From: Haemonchus contortus
Lineage: Eukaryota > Nematoda > Chromadorea > Rhabditida > Trichostrongylidae
Reading direction: 5' to 3'
DNA: 64,000 bases
NCBI GenBank assembly: GCA_000469685.2
Contig: LS997565.1
Location: 40,635,166-40,699,165 of the forward strand
Below are positions 24,870 to 36,687 of the stretch, piece by piece; within the stretch, counting starts at the first letter, position 1, and every line of letters starts with the position of its first letter. The position numbers and the translations under genes are program-made. The notes beneath the pieces are model-generated. The model worked only from the letters and a program-made list of their open reading frames with translations. It did no database searches and had not been told where the DNA came from.

Positions 24870-25257
24870 CTGAAACAATTCTTGTATCAAAAAGAACGAA
24901 GACATTGGATAATTTATCGAATCGAATCACAGATGTAACCTCTAGATTCGATCCCCATCACTTGGGCTATACCGCGAATCTTGGCACTATTCAATCTCCA
25001 AAATCACTGCAAACGTTATTTGACTTCTCTGTTCCATTTCGAGCTTGAACGGTATTTCAGTTAGACTCCATTACCTCCCAATTTTGGACTACACCCTTAT
25101 CTGGCCTAACCCGTGTTTATTCCTTGGATCTACGACCCACAAGTTCCAGAGAATTGCGCAAGTTCTTATACTTCATTCACATTCGCCAGTCTTACACCAT
25201 TTTCTCTTCCATTTAAGCCTTTTTATCTCCGCCCATAAACCCAGTGCAGCGAAAACA

Positions 25258-25888
25258 TTAACGACCACAAAAGAGAAATGAGAAAAGCACTACATCTTCA
25301 TAACACTTATTTTTTTTGTTCCTCAAAAACTAGAGAAGTAAGGCAATTGACCCTGTTAGAGTAGACTGGACCGAGGGATCAGAGCGGAAATTACGTTACA
25401 CTGTTTTAATACTCTTGTGAAGTCGAAATTGCTCACTTACCCCATCCCTTCTCCAGCTGTTCCTCCTACCGATAACACCGGGTTGTAACGCTGCAAGCGC
25501 TACTAAGAGTATAATAATAAGAGCCAAATACATGGCATATCCCTTGATTAGCTGGAATAAGCATAAGCAACATCTATAATACCTTGTCTTTCTTTTGCAA
25601 TAGTTCAAGCTCTTCTCGTATATCGTCAATTACATCAGCTTCTTCGATACCGTAACAGTGAATATGTGTTATGGATGACCATTGAGAAACTAATGCATGT
25701 AGCTTATGTACAGAATCGGAACGCATCGAAAGGATGTGTTTGACGAAAATAGATCCCTAAATAATTGATCCGTACCGCGAATATTTCGGAAGGAACAAAA
25801 CACAACGGCAAACAGATCCTCTTACATAAAAAATTCCAGAATTAAGGTCTCCGGCACGCCTACCTAGCACTAGATTTCGAGAGAACAT
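25258..25888 (-). CDS. Small protein with one membrane segment, unidentified
   Basis: Four minus-strand exons (25888-25826, 25756-25583, 25551-25441, 25329-25258) join in frame to 139 residues from an ATG at 25888. Exons 1-2 encode a charged N-terminus and a short helical stretch (VIDDIREELELLQKKDK). Exon 3 encodes a hydrophobic segment of about 20 residues (YLALIIILLVALAALQPGVI) followed by basic residues. The last exon is short, Lys/Phe-rich and least certain. I do not recognise the family. It is divergent from the lipoyl synthase gene, with about 220 bp between the two ATGs. It lies upstream of the ORC5-like gene on the same strand, so an operon is conceivable, but no trans-splice evidence was seen. 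Confidence 0.4.
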
Positions 25889-26112
25889 CAGGAAAAATTG
25901 TAAATTTCGAGTTTAAATTTAAATTCTGTAAGAAGTAATACTAAAATAAAAAACAGCTGCAACTTCGGACCGTTAAACTTTCCCGCGCGAATTGTTATTT
26001 AAACATGCCCTTCTTACGAGCTTTTACACCGTGAACTTACGACGTGATTTTGCGTATTGTATTATCAGTCGGATAAGTTGCCCTCAAAGTTTATTATCGA
26101 CTCCTCCACAAA
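25889..26112. promoter_or_regulatory. Divergent promoter region between two start codons
   Basis: This 224-bp gap separates the ATG of the small minus-strand protein from the ATG of lipoyl synthase. It is AT-rich with no TATA box in the usual position for either gene. A shared bidirectional promoter is inferred from the spacing alone. Confidence 0.35.
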
Positions 26113-28136
26113 ATGCTTCATCGGACACGGCCACTAGTTCATTCCATTCGTGCATATTCAGCATCTTCATCAGAACCCAAAACAAAGTTGAAGGATGGGC
26201 CATCGTTTGCAGATTTCGTTAGCTCAGGTTATTTTTTATTTTGTTTTATTTTATTTTGTTTATTTTGATTAGGAGTTTGGTATGTTGTATGAGTTATTGT
26301 GAGTAATAGATCGGACTGTAGTACTTTAGGTAGCGTCGATGAAGCAGTAGCCAAATACAAAGGAAAACTAAAACTCGAGAAAGGAGACCGTCGCTTAAGG
26401 TTACCAGAATGGTTGAAAAAAGAAAAGGTAAGTATTCAAATTGGTCGAAGCACCTGTTCAATGTCAGTGATTACCTTTAGGTCCTTCCAAGCGAAAACGA
26501 AAATGTATCACGATTAAAGAAACAACTGAAGGGTCTGAAACTTGCCACAGTTTGTGAAGAAGCCAGGTTTGTTAAAACTACCGATTTCTTCAAAAAATAT
26601 GTTGCACATATTTCAGGTGTCCAAACTTGGGAGAATGCTGGGGAGGGTCGGAGGATTCCATATCGACAGCAACGATTCTTTTGATGGGTGATACATGTAC
26701 TCGAGGTTGTAGGTAGGTTTTTATACTGCCCATATTCTTTATACTTTTTATGCGATGCGGCGCGAATACGATGGATCCAAAGACAATGTCATAATACAAT
26801 TGTGTGGTCCTTAGTCATTTGAGCTCACTAGTAAAACGCGGTACCTAAAAACTCCTGGAAACTTCCTCACTCTGAATCTTATAACTCAGATCAGTTTTTT
26901 TGTTAACTAAGTTCATTACAGGTTCTGTTCAGTAAAAACAGCTAGGAAGCCACCACCATTAGATCCGATGGAGCCGGAAAATACAGCACTCGCGGTAAAG
27001 TCATGGGATGTTGACTACATTGTTGTCACATCAGTTGATCGGTATTGATAAATAGGATATATCAATCGGATCGTACATTATCTTACTGAATGCTTCAGAG
27101 ACGACGTAGAAGACGGAGGTGCTAGTCATCTTTGCAAAACAATTCAGCTCATGAAGAAAGAGAGACCTGAACTGTTGGTCGAGTGTCTATTGCCAGATTT
27201 TGCTGGTCGTACCGAGAGCGTTGACATGTTGGCTTTGTAAGTAAATCTGATTTCTCTTACTTCTTTTATCCCTTCTTTCCCGTTTTTACATGCCTCTTGT
27301 TTTATTTTGAAATCTTTATCGATAAAAAAGCCATTTTCATTTTTTTCATGTATCCTGTTGTAATTACTATGCTTTTTTATTTTATGCAGAAGTGGTCTCG
27401 ACGTATACGCTCACAATGTGGAGACTGTTGAGCGCTTGACGCCATGGGTTAGGGACCCAAGAGCGAAGTACGATCAATCTCTAGCAGGTGGTCTACCTTT
27501 AAACTTGAATTATTCCTTTTTTTACTGAATTAATCTTCATTGTTGTCGATTTCGCTCTTGCACGTTACTGTTTGGTTAGGGGACGTGCAGTGCTTCTTGA
27601 TACGAGCATATTGCTCTGATAATTTCAGCATACCTTCGTAAAACCAATGTTTTTCAGTTCTGAAACGTGCGAAAACCACTAACCCCAAACTTATCACTAA
27701 GACATCAATAATGCTTGGACTCGGCGAAAAAGATGATGAGGTATCTTTATTGGGTTAAATTTTTTTGTCTGTCCTTTACTGTTCGAAGACATCTATGCAG
27801 TCATTCAGGTACGGCAATGCTTGACCGATCTGAGAAACCATGACGTAGATGTAGTCACGTTCGGTCAATATATGCAGCCAACAAAGCGACATTTATTGGT
27901 GAAGGAATGGGTAACTCCTCAGAAGTGAGGCTACCAGTATCACTTGCTACTTCAGGACGTTTACATTTCTGTCGTTTAGATTTGATGAATGGGGACGAAT
28001 TGCTCGTGAAATGGGATTTCTGTATGTGGCATCCGGTCCGTTAGTTCGGTCTTCATATAGAGCGGGTGAATACTACTTGAAGAATGTACTTCGAAAGAGA
28101 GGTGAACATCGGGCTCTCAAAGAAGAGGCTGCTTAA
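26113..28136 (+). CDS. LIAS: Lipoyl synthase, mitochondrial
   Basis: This radical SAM enzyme inserts two sulfurs into octanoylated carrier proteins to make lipoate in mitochondria. Ten exons join in phase to 368 residues: 26113-26227, 26330-26427, 26481-26566, 26617-26712, 26922-27041, 27099-27236, 27390-27487, 27658-27740, 27809-27924 and 27980-28136. Exon 1 encodes a basic, Ser/Arg-rich start ([16 protein letters not shown]), fitting a mitochondrial targeting peptide. The auxiliary cluster cysteines are C96, C101 and C107 ([12 protein letters not shown]). The radical SAM motif CTRGCRFC gives C127, C131 and C134. Family blocks follow: [23 protein letters not shown] and [11 protein letters not shown]. 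The C-terminal RSSYRAGE carries the conserved serine near residue 341. Length is typical for eukaryotic LIAS. All essential residues are present, so it should be functional. The first intron acceptor was chosen because it restores the family's DFVS(S)G...EYKGKL-like junction; an internal GTG-initiated frame at 26299 is rejected. Confidence 0.95.
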
Positions 28137-28753
28137 ATTGTTCAATATACGTCTTACCGTGTGAATGTCAGTCTTGACTCTAGCTTTCGTCAACTTTCAG
28201 GTTTGCCTGTATAGCTATGTGATAGTTCGATTCTAGTCATGATTGTTGCTTCACTTGATGAAATTTTTATTTTGGAAACTAAAAGTATCACATATGCGAG
28301 TAGTTTTTCTTTGGGCATTAACATTATGTCAAAAACAAAAATAGGATGCTATCAACAACTTGACCTATTCAATCGCCATTAACCAAGCAACTGGTTCTAA
28401 TTAACAGTGATCACAAAATAAACAAACTAGCTGGAAGTACATCTTCCAAACGGTTCCTATACAATTAACAGCGTCGAAAGGTCACTTTTAGCAATAAGAG
28501 TTCAGCGCTCGACAGAGAAACGCTTAGCGACTGGTCAAACAGCGATGCTGACACAGCATGTCGTCAGTGACGTCTTTCCGATAATCCCCTCAACCTGCCA
28601 ACGAAATTTTACCCTTCAAGAAAGACCTCATGCCGAGTCGAAATCCCCCGCAGATATTTCTGTTTCCAATTTTGTAAGATACGCTACCCTCATAACGCAC
28701 CTTAATCTCAGTTTGCAATTCATTCTATGGGAAGCTGTTCCAAAAATATTTGC

Positions 28754-29297
28754 TTAAAGGCTTAGTTCACGATAATTTTGGGGATCCGGTTTTTGACGGA
28801 AAATGATAGATACGGCCTACAGCAGTGCAGTGAATAAACAAAAATCGCGAAAAACGACGAATAAAAGAAATACAAAGGGTCAAAAAAGAAGTAAAAAGGA
28901 GGGGAGGGGTTATACGAGTTACATAGCCGAAAACCGCGGTTGAGGGGAGTGATCGGGCGAGTCAGACGAACCGACGCAGTGTCTGCAACCGCACACAACA
29001 CACGCAAACAGCTGATTTTGCATCAAAATCAACATGCCCACCGTGGCGATTTGCCAATCAGCTTATCGATTGTTCACTAATGTTGCTCTAATGGCGAAAG
29101 GGGTAAACGGCAATTGGATCTCGTAGTCGGCCTAGCGAGAGGCGGAGGCCTCTCGTCCCCCACTCCCAGTACCCTTATTGTGCCCTATCCAGATCGTTTT
29201 ACGACCTCATTTCGGCACATATGGTATCAGAGGGGGCCCCGAATTCATACCATGTGGAAATCTCCGAAACCACTTTTATCGTGAACTGTGCCTTTAA
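28754..29297. repeat. MITE, TTAA/AGGCAC family, copy D (distinct interior)
   Basis: The ends TTAAAGGCTTAGTTCACGAT and ATCGTGAACTGTGCCTTTAA are inverted and bounded by TTAA. The 544-bp interior differs from copies A-C except near the right end (GGTATCAGAGGGGGCCCCGA, shared with the GGTATAAGAGGGGGCCTC of copy B). It is probably a subfamily with a replaced centre. Confidence 0.7.
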
Positions 29298-29515
29298 TTG
29301 TTACTCCAAGCCCAAACCTCACTAAAGATACAATATATACGAGCTAATTATAAAATCTCCCTAAGAACAATTTTGCGCAAACAACTTGCTGAAGCAGCAT
29401 ATGCGCCCTGAATGCAGCTATACATAACCAGTGTGTTCACCTCATGAATGAAATTCACCTCCTGAAATTTCAAATGTAGTTTTATGAACGCAATCCTCAA
29501 ATCACAAACAGGCAC

Positions 29516-31335
29516 TTACAACGCTTCTCTTATTTCGTCTTCAGCCAAAGCGCTCATCAGTTTTCGACATTTTATCGATAGTTGAAGGTTTTCTGACACC
29601 AACTTCTTAACTTGCGCATTCCGTTGCAAAAGTAGGGCCTCCAGCTGTTTCACTCTGCACATGATTATAAATAGTAATCATAATTCTCCGGAGAGTACAC
29701 AGAAAATAATACTCAGTGCTCCTTACCCCATGTCTATTCCTGTACCTAAGAAAATGAACTTAGCAGCTCACCTATGTACGCTTGCTTGTAGCTGCTCTTT
29801 GAGATAGTTATTTTCTCCTTTCAGCTCACGATAATTGTTTCCACCAACGACTTCACGGCCTTCCGTCGTTAAAAATGGTGAAGATTGGCCTCTGATAATT
29901 ACAAATTATCACTTAAAGATCTAGAGAGAGACAACTAGAAGGATGATTATGAATGCAAATCATGAACTCAAAAACTCACCCTGCACCACTGTCGTATTCT
30001 TCCGTGACCTCAACTTCTTCATAGGAATCCACATCGATGGTGGGTTCCATAAGCATTTCTGGCCGCCTAAATCAGTTGTCAAGCCATGACCTTATTAACA
30101 ATAAGGAAATAAATAACTACTAATAAAGATAAATAGCACTAGAACAAAAGAAACCAAATAAAAGCTTCGATAGAAACTTCTCTGAATTAGAAGCGAAAAA
30201 AAACCACGGCTCATTATAGAAAAATATGGATGCTCAGGAGTTTCTTGAAGAGAACACAAAGCTCAAATGAAACTTGAAAAAAGAGAGGTGCCGGAGTGCT
30301 GAATACTTCTATAATTCCCTTGGAGCTAGACTGTATTCTGCGATCACCCATTTGCCCAGACCCTTTCGAACATCGCAACGAGTAGGAATTCTGCAAGATA
30401 CCCAAACCCTATAGGGGCAGGAAATAGAAATAGCAGGAAAAGCCTTTAGAGTAAAAATATATTTCGAATAAGGTCAAGGCGAGGCATACGCCATTTCCTT
30501 AAATATTGCTTACTCTTCATTGTGGTTCTCAGTACCATTGCCATTAGCATTTTCTTCCTTCGGCGGTCCGTCTAGCTCAGCAAGCGATGGTTCTGTAAAG
30601 ATCTTCTCATATTTACCGAATAAACTGGACTGTAAACCGAATGTTCAATGGGAATCCACAAAAAAAGTCTAGAAAAGATCGATAATCGTAAATCATGCAA
30701 AAAATACAAAATATTGAGAGAGAAGCAGTAAATACGAGCCTTCTTGGTCTTGATACTTCATCCCAAGTTGTTTTACATTATGGGCTAACTTTTTCCGCGT
30801 AGACTCCTCCAAAGATTGCGAATCACGAAAATAAATTCTGAACAGGAGATTTTAAAACACATTTAGTAAGGCAGAATAGAGAAGTTCAAGTACCTCTTCC
30901 TCGTTGGAGGTTTTCCAGCCATCGCTGAAAGTTTCACGACTGCGATATCTGCAGCAATAGGAGATCTGGCAAAAAAAAAAGTGTTTGGTTCTCGTTGCAA
31001 CAGGAATGTTGAGTCCTCTGGTAGAATTCACGAACAAATTAAAAGCATACTGTGTTCTATCCGATTCAGTAGACGTTCCTTGCCCTTGTTCCTCACTTGT
31101 TGATGACTTCAGCAGCCGATCAACAGCTAGAGCAGCGGGCGAGAAAATTTCTGAAAGCGTTGAACTTATAGGTCTTGGAAGTGCCTTTCTGCGGGAGGAC
31201 CTCAACTACAGAAATCCTGCTGAAACACATGAACAACAGAACGAAAGTTTTGAATGAATTTTGTAACGATCTCAATTTCATACTTGGAGCGGCGAGTTTA
31301 TAACGTCCTGGTCCAACCCTGACTGCATTCGCCAT
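29516..31335 (-). CDS. Coiled-coil protein, unidentified
   Basis: Seven minus-strand exons join in phase: 31205-31051, 30965-30894, 30837-30736, 30624-30514, 30066-29980, 29891-29772 and 29654-29516 (TAA at 29516). An 18-base first exon at 31335-31318 (MANAVR) would complete a 267-residue protein; it fits the phase but is the weakest part. The N-terminal third is Ser/Pro-rich (PRPISSTLSEIFSPAALAVD). It is followed by a basic patch (KPPTRKR), an acidic linker (EENANGNGTENHNEE and DVDSYEEVEVTEEYDSG) and a C-terminal coiled coil (ELKGENNYLKEQLQASVHRV, then KQLEALLLQRNAQVKKLVSE). I do not recognise a family. The phase match across seven introns argues strongly that it is real. A cytoskeletal or scaffold role would be a guess. 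Confidence 0.6.
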
Positions 31336-31339
31336 ATGC

Positions 31340-34060
31340 AGCTCATGAAGTGACGGTTGTGATGAATTTGTCCAAGGCTAAAATTACTATTGGAAACTAA
31401 GAGTTATAAGTATGTTCTACTTCGACTATTACTTTTACAGGTAAATTAAACACCTCTATGGCTGATTTTGCAAAAAAAAAATAATAGTTTCCATCAAAAA
31501 AAAAGCACAATAACAAAGCGCAGCCGTTTACAACCGTGCTTGGAACAATTAGAAGCAAAAATTAAGTCTTCATGAAGTTCCATATACCTTCAGACCCATG
31601 GTAGTGGGCGTATTCATAGTAGGTGCGCTTCTACGAAGACTGATGCGCTTTTACGCCCACTTAGAAGTTTTTGACGCATTTAACGCGCATTTATAGTAGA
31701 TCCGTTTTGACGCATGACGCATAAGTCTGCGTTAAAACGCTTCCACTTCCACCATGCATGTGCGCAGTAACATCTAGAGGGATTGAAAACTGACCTCAAA
31801 ACTGAAACTGATTTTAGGCCTCTCTCTGAAACCCATCTACAGCACTGTTTCAATTATCCTACACCGAATCAATCTGCTTAAGCTACATAAAATTTCATGA
31901 ATTAAACAAGTTGAAATATTTTTTTGGAACCCACCTAGTAGTCGACTATGTACTAATTAAGGGCATAATTTGACAAACTCACTGAAAGTGGTGATCCTTT
32001 TAATGAGATATGGTCATCTGCATACACTGGATACCGCTTTGACCTCGACATTGTGCACTAGTAAAGGTCAACCCACAGGTGTTACACGGGCAGTGTTAGA
32101 TCGGGACTGCAGATTCCGATCGGAGCGCATTTACCACCGGGCCCCGTTGCCTAGCTCGAATTGCACTATGAAATGTTCTTCAGAAATGGTTTTTAACTCG
32201 GAAGATTACCCTGAGAGTACAGTAAGCTGAAATCCTTAAGCACATGGAATCAGAAATAGAATTCCTGGGTAAGCTCTTTGAGTACAGTCCCTTTTACTAT
32301 CGGCTATATGATAACTCAATGGCAGTGTAGATTGGCTTCCTAAGCCCTAAGAAGAGCCAGGTTTACCGGCTCAAAGAAGCGATCATGTCTATGTGCCATA
32401 CTTCCATAGCTCTCCATGTACTAGATAACTAGTTTCTTCTGCCGGTTAGGTAATAAAAAGTTTTTCTTTTGCAAGAAATACAGTTTTCGCCACTCAACAC
32501 ATAACACTTTGAAGATCGCATCTCAGATTCTATCGCAGATTTTTCTACGGAGATTAGCGTTGCAAATTTGAAAAAAAACCAAAAAGTAGTTTGTCTGGCG
32601 AAACTCCCAGTTCCCTATGCGCATCTGGGAGGTGGAAGGGGGACAGAAACGAAAATTCAGTACGGGCACTTGCCTCTTACAGTAGTAATCCGGCACGGTG
32701 TAACCCCAATTTAATACGCAGATTCTCACCCATTACTTCTAGAAGCGTCGAGAGGGGCCTTGTACAAGGACCGGGTGGGCGGGAAAAGCTAGTGGGTTAC
32801 TGTAAGAACCGAGTACTTCACTGAGTCTTCGTTTCTGTGTTACAGGACCGTTGTCAACCGCGTGTGTAGTGACTCAGCGTTTTTGTCGTTTTCTCTGCGT
32901 CTCCTTAAATAGGCACCTCACAGCGAAGAGGATAGAGGACAGACGAAAGAGCTCGCCATTCCTCAATGCCTTCTATTACTATACTATATGTTCGCTAAGT
33001 ATCCTAAACAATAGGATACTTAGCGAACACTGCCGGGTTAAGATTGAATCAATGATGTTGGAGATCTCCAGACGATATTGTTGATCTCAGCGCTGATTCT
33101 TACAAAACAAAGTTGCAAAGCGATTGCAAGTTTGGATTTTCTACAAGTCACACAGATTTTTTTGTTGCAGATGTTCTACGCAGACGCGTTAATGATATTT
33201 GGACGGATCAAGCCTTTGTTTCTCTCAGAGTACCTGGACTTTGAAATACGAAGTTTCCTTAGTTGGAAGAAGTTTGTTTTTCTGGCAATTCTTCGACTCT
33301 TGGACCCATTCGAATGTCTACTCTGACGAGATAGCGCTCTGTAGGAGAGTACCGACAACGAGCGGACATGCCCTCCTTCCGCTGGTGATCACGAGACGCA
33401 GAGATTGCCTCGCCGTCTGATTCTCTCAGCGAGAGAAATTCTGGTTGACAACAGCCCTGTAACCTCGTTTCTGTAGGGGAGGGTAGTAGGAGGGTACGAC
33501 ATGGCAGTTGAGATTGCCCCCTTGAAGGGAGGAGGCCAGCTGAAGAATGGACCTATTAGATGAGAGTGCAAGGAATACCGGTGGGCTATTTTTGTTCATT
33601 TTTGATAGACAGCACCTTCGGGACATCGAGGATCCAAATTCGTCCCTTTACCGAATACCGATCTCAGTCGCGAACCTGAAGCGATTGTCCTTGAACGCTT
33701 GAGCCATGCCTTTGCCATTCACAACATTAGCCATTTTCCGTCATTCTACTCCTTTCCCTTTTAGGTAATCATGTCACATTCCATCATAATGAAGTCAATC
33801 TAATTTCGGTGGAGTACCGGCAATTCGATCATCGGGAAACGAGAGAAACGTTGGGGAGCCACCCCTGGTGGCTAGACGTCTAGTATCAGTGGTCATCGTA
33901 GTTTCATAAAGGCATCGAACCGAAAATGCTGCAAAAACTTCGAGTTAGCGATTCAGTGTTACTACGGCATCCTTTGTCACCTCGAGTAATCGAAGGTCAA
34001 CCGGATGGACATAACCTGTTGCGCTTACTGGCGTTCTGTGGTGATCTGTTAAGGAGTTCC
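31340..34060. other. 2.7-kb stretch without a recognised gene
   Basis: Short overlapping frames only. At 31610-31740 there is a cluster of GACGCA/TTAACGCG-type short repeats. GTTCGCTAAGTATCCTA and its reverse complement form a tight hairpin at about 32990-33025. Confidence 0.4.
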
Positions 34061-34065
34061 ATGCC

Positions 34066-34073
34066 TATATAAG
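34066..34073 (+). promoter_or_regulatory. TATA box of ground-like gene 1
   Basis: TATATAAG lies about 45 bases before the ATG at 34113. No other upstream signal was identified. Confidence 0.55.
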
Positions 34074-34112
34074 GGCTGCATTTGGTGGGCTCTGTGAGTA
34101 CTCTTTTCAGCC

Positions 34113-35077
34113 ATGTTTCTCAGGGCATTGCTACTATTCGCTCTAGTGCCACTGGGCTCGGCATTCTTATGGGATCTTCTAGGCCAACTGGGACTAGGAG
34201 GTGGTGGTATGGGTGGTGGCATGGGAGGTGGTATGGGTGGTGGTTACCCTGCTCCAGCTCCCTCTGCTTGCTGTGCTCCACCTCCTCCCCCGCCTCCTCC
34301 GCCTCCACCACCTCCACCTCCTCCACCACCCCCTCCACCAGCTCCATGTGCACCACCACCTCAGCAACCATATTATCCACCTCCCATGCCAAAACCAATG
34401 CCTCCTCCTATGCCAAAGTATTATCCTCCAGCTCCTCCACCTCAACCAAACTACCATCCTCCACAACCCATGGGTTACGCCAAACCCATGCCTCAACCGA
34501 GCTATCCTCCTCCACAACCCATGTCTTATGCCAAACCCATGCCTCAACCGAACTATTCCCCTCCACAACAAATGACTTACTCTAAGCCCATGCCAATGTC
34601 GGGAGGTTACGCAAAACCTCCACCTCCTCCTCCACCACCATCTGGTGGATATGTTACTGGTGCTGGCTATAGGCGACGATATCAAAGAAGATACAGAACC
34701 AAGAGGTTGGTTACTTTTCCCTGTATGAAGGTAGCTTCTTATTCAAACGTTATATGAACTGCTCCCACAGATCCGGTCAGCTCTTCGGAGTCAGCAGCGA
34801 TATTGAGTGCAACAATGAAATGTTGAAGAAGATTATGAAGAAGGTAAGCGCTGTTTTGATGCCATCGGAAGAAGGCCATAGGGTAGCGTAACGATTTCAG
34901 GCAATAACGGAAGACGAAGCTGAATCGCGTACGAGGATAAGCGCACTCCTTCGTGGGGAAGATGGTCAGATGGCCGTTTTCTGTACATCAAGTCCTTTCA
35001 AGTTCACGATATCGGACAACGCCGAATTTTGTTCTGCAAAGAACGACAAACTGACTTGCTATGCTTTCTCATTCTAG
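34113..35077 (+). CDS. Ground-like domain secreted protein 1 (Gly- and Pro-rich)
   Basis: The ground-like domain is a nematode-specific cysteine domain found in secreted, mostly epidermal or cuticle-associated proteins related to the hedgehog-like family. Three exons (34113-34705, 34771-34843, 34901-35077) join in phase to 280 residues. A signal peptide (LRALLLFALVPLGSAF, residues about 3-18) precedes a GGGMGGG repeat region and a run of more than 20 prolines. Then come repeats built on YAKPMPQP/SYPPPQPM. The C-terminal domain (from about residue 198) starts SGQLFGVSSDIECNNEMLKK and carries VFC, EFC and LTC cysteines before a terminal YAFSF. A polyadenylation signal AATAAA lies at 35116-35121. 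Antisense and shifted frames across the proline repeats are long only because of repeat composition. Confidence 0.9.
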
Positions 35078-35233
35078 GACCAGAGTTGTCAGTAGTTGTA
35101 CGATCTCCTTCAAGAAATAAAATTTGAAATTCTGAGACATTTTGAATTAAGGTGAACCAGCGTTTTTATTTGTGGTCTAGTGGTTCATAACTAAATTGAA
35201 TGGAAACTGACGCCAGGGCAGGAACAAGAACTA

Positions 35234-35826
35234 TTAGGTTGATGCATAATTATTGTGGATTTTTTCGTGTCTTTTTTTCTCTCGATAGAATTTGAATATT
35301 GAGTTCGGGTTTTCTTTCTAGAAATGATCTACTTGATTTTCTCTACAAGAATATACTTAAAAAACCATCCGCATATTCGCGAAATTAGGCTTAACTATTC
35401 CGGGAAAGATGGGAAGGTGGCACAGTCATCCCGTGATCTCAGTCACTTTCCGGCGATCGAACAATCAGCCAGAGCCAACTAAGGGATGGGATATGCCCCT
35501 AAATCTGTCCCTAAATCTGCTATATTCACTAGCAGAAACTTTTATAGATTACCTCGTCAACCGTTCATCGAAAATATGGCTAGAGAATAGAGGTTACGTC
35601 GATTTGGATGACTTGATGGCCGATGTCAAGGCGTGGATCGCCCGTAAGGATCAAAACTTCTTCGCTTTTGGGATCCGATAAATTAATCAATGGGATGCAG
35701 TGCTTGACGTAGATGGTGAAGAATTTCCGGAGTAGTTATTTGAGTATGTCTTTGCTTAGTATTTCTATAGTTTCTTTAAGTAAAATTAGCTGGAAAAAAT
35801 CCGCAACCAATTATGCATAAACCTAA
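35234..35826 (+). mobile_element. Mariner-derived non-autonomous element, copy 3
   Basis: The ends are TTAGGTTGATGCATAATTAT and its inverted copy (ATTATGCATAAACCTAA), flanked by TA at 35232-35233 and 35827-35828. About 35590-35740 encodes a mariner transposase C-terminus (DLDDLMADVKAWIARKDQNF, then GIR). The left half carries a sequence shared with copies 1 and 4. The 593-bp element has no catalytic core. Confidence 0.8.
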
Positions 35827-35929
35827 TACATATATAGAGGCAGTTAAAATGCAGGAGAAATAGAAAATATCAAAATAACCGTGTTTTGACTGCCAGGAAC
35901 TCTTGTGTACTTTCACTAGATCACCTAAT

Positions 35930-36157
35930 GAACGATCACCGAAAAGTTACTGAGATCGAGGAATGACTTTGCCACTTCCCGATCTTTTTCGAAGAAGTAA
36001 AGCCTAATGTTACGAATATGCGGGTGGTTTTTTGAGTATATTCTTGTAGAGGAAATCAAGTAGATCATTTCTAGAAAAAAACCCGAACTCAATATTCAAA
36101 TTCTATTAAGAGAAAGAAAGCCGCGAAAAAATCCGCAATAATTATGCATCAACCTAA
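35930..36157 (-). mobile_element. Mariner-derived element, half copy 4
   Basis: This is the reverse complement of the left half of copy 3. It begins near ACCGAAAAGTTACTGAGATC and ends with ATAATTATGCATCAACCTAA followed by TA. Only one terminus is present. It lies about 100 bp from copy 3 in opposite orientation. Confidence 0.75.
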
Positions 36158-36635
36158 TAGTTTCTAAAAAAGGCCCCTAACTGTGCAAAGGCCCTAAAAG
36201 TACACAATTTGGACGTTTGCGGAAAAAAAGAATGATTCGTCTGGGCAGGACGTCTTAGGGTAAACTCGTCCTCCTTACGCGATAACTCTTTGACCTTTTT
36301 GAAGTTTCCAGGTGAAAAAGGGACTGGTATGGGAGGGGTGGGGACTGCAGGAGAGAGCAATGAGGGTGAGAGCGTGAGGAGTTACAAAAGATGCTTCGGT
36401 GGTAGGAATGTTACACGTAACTATAGCTTCTATGGGGAGTGAAGAGCTCCGTGCAGGGACTAGGTAAACTTGAGAAGGTAGATGCACGGACCAGGCCAAT
36501 AGGGAGTTAATAGACGGGAAGGGACAGCTGAAGCGCTTCAGGTGATGCGTCAGCCTTCCGCTGTTCCAAGCTGTGCCGCGGCGCTTTTTGCTGAACGAAC
36601 TTTTCCACATAAACAACAACAAGTGCTTGATGTTG

Positions 36636-36642
36636 TATAAAG
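36636..36642 (+). promoter_or_regulatory. TATA box of ground-like gene 2
   Basis: TATAAAG lies about 45 bases before the ATG at 36688, the same spacing as for ground-like gene 1. Confidence 0.55.
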
Positions 36643-36687
36643 GCGCTCATTGTCGAGTCTGGTTTTCACCTTTCTGCCTTTGCCACC

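Noticed and set aside
24900..25060. APRT-like motif (QVMGIESRGY) on the minus strand, upstream of the ORC5-like gene
   Set aside because: It is a short resemblance only. Stops surround it and no partner exons were found.
26299..26517. Independent start for lipoyl synthase at a GTG at 26299
   Set aside because: A spliced upstream exon with an ATG, a mitochondrial-type leader and the conserved DFVS segment joins in phase at 26330.
34120..34685. Long frames on the minus strand and in a shifted plus frame over the first ground-like gene
   Set aside because: They are shadows of the Gly/Pro/Met repeat composition. The signal peptide and cysteine domain belong to the frame starting at 34113.
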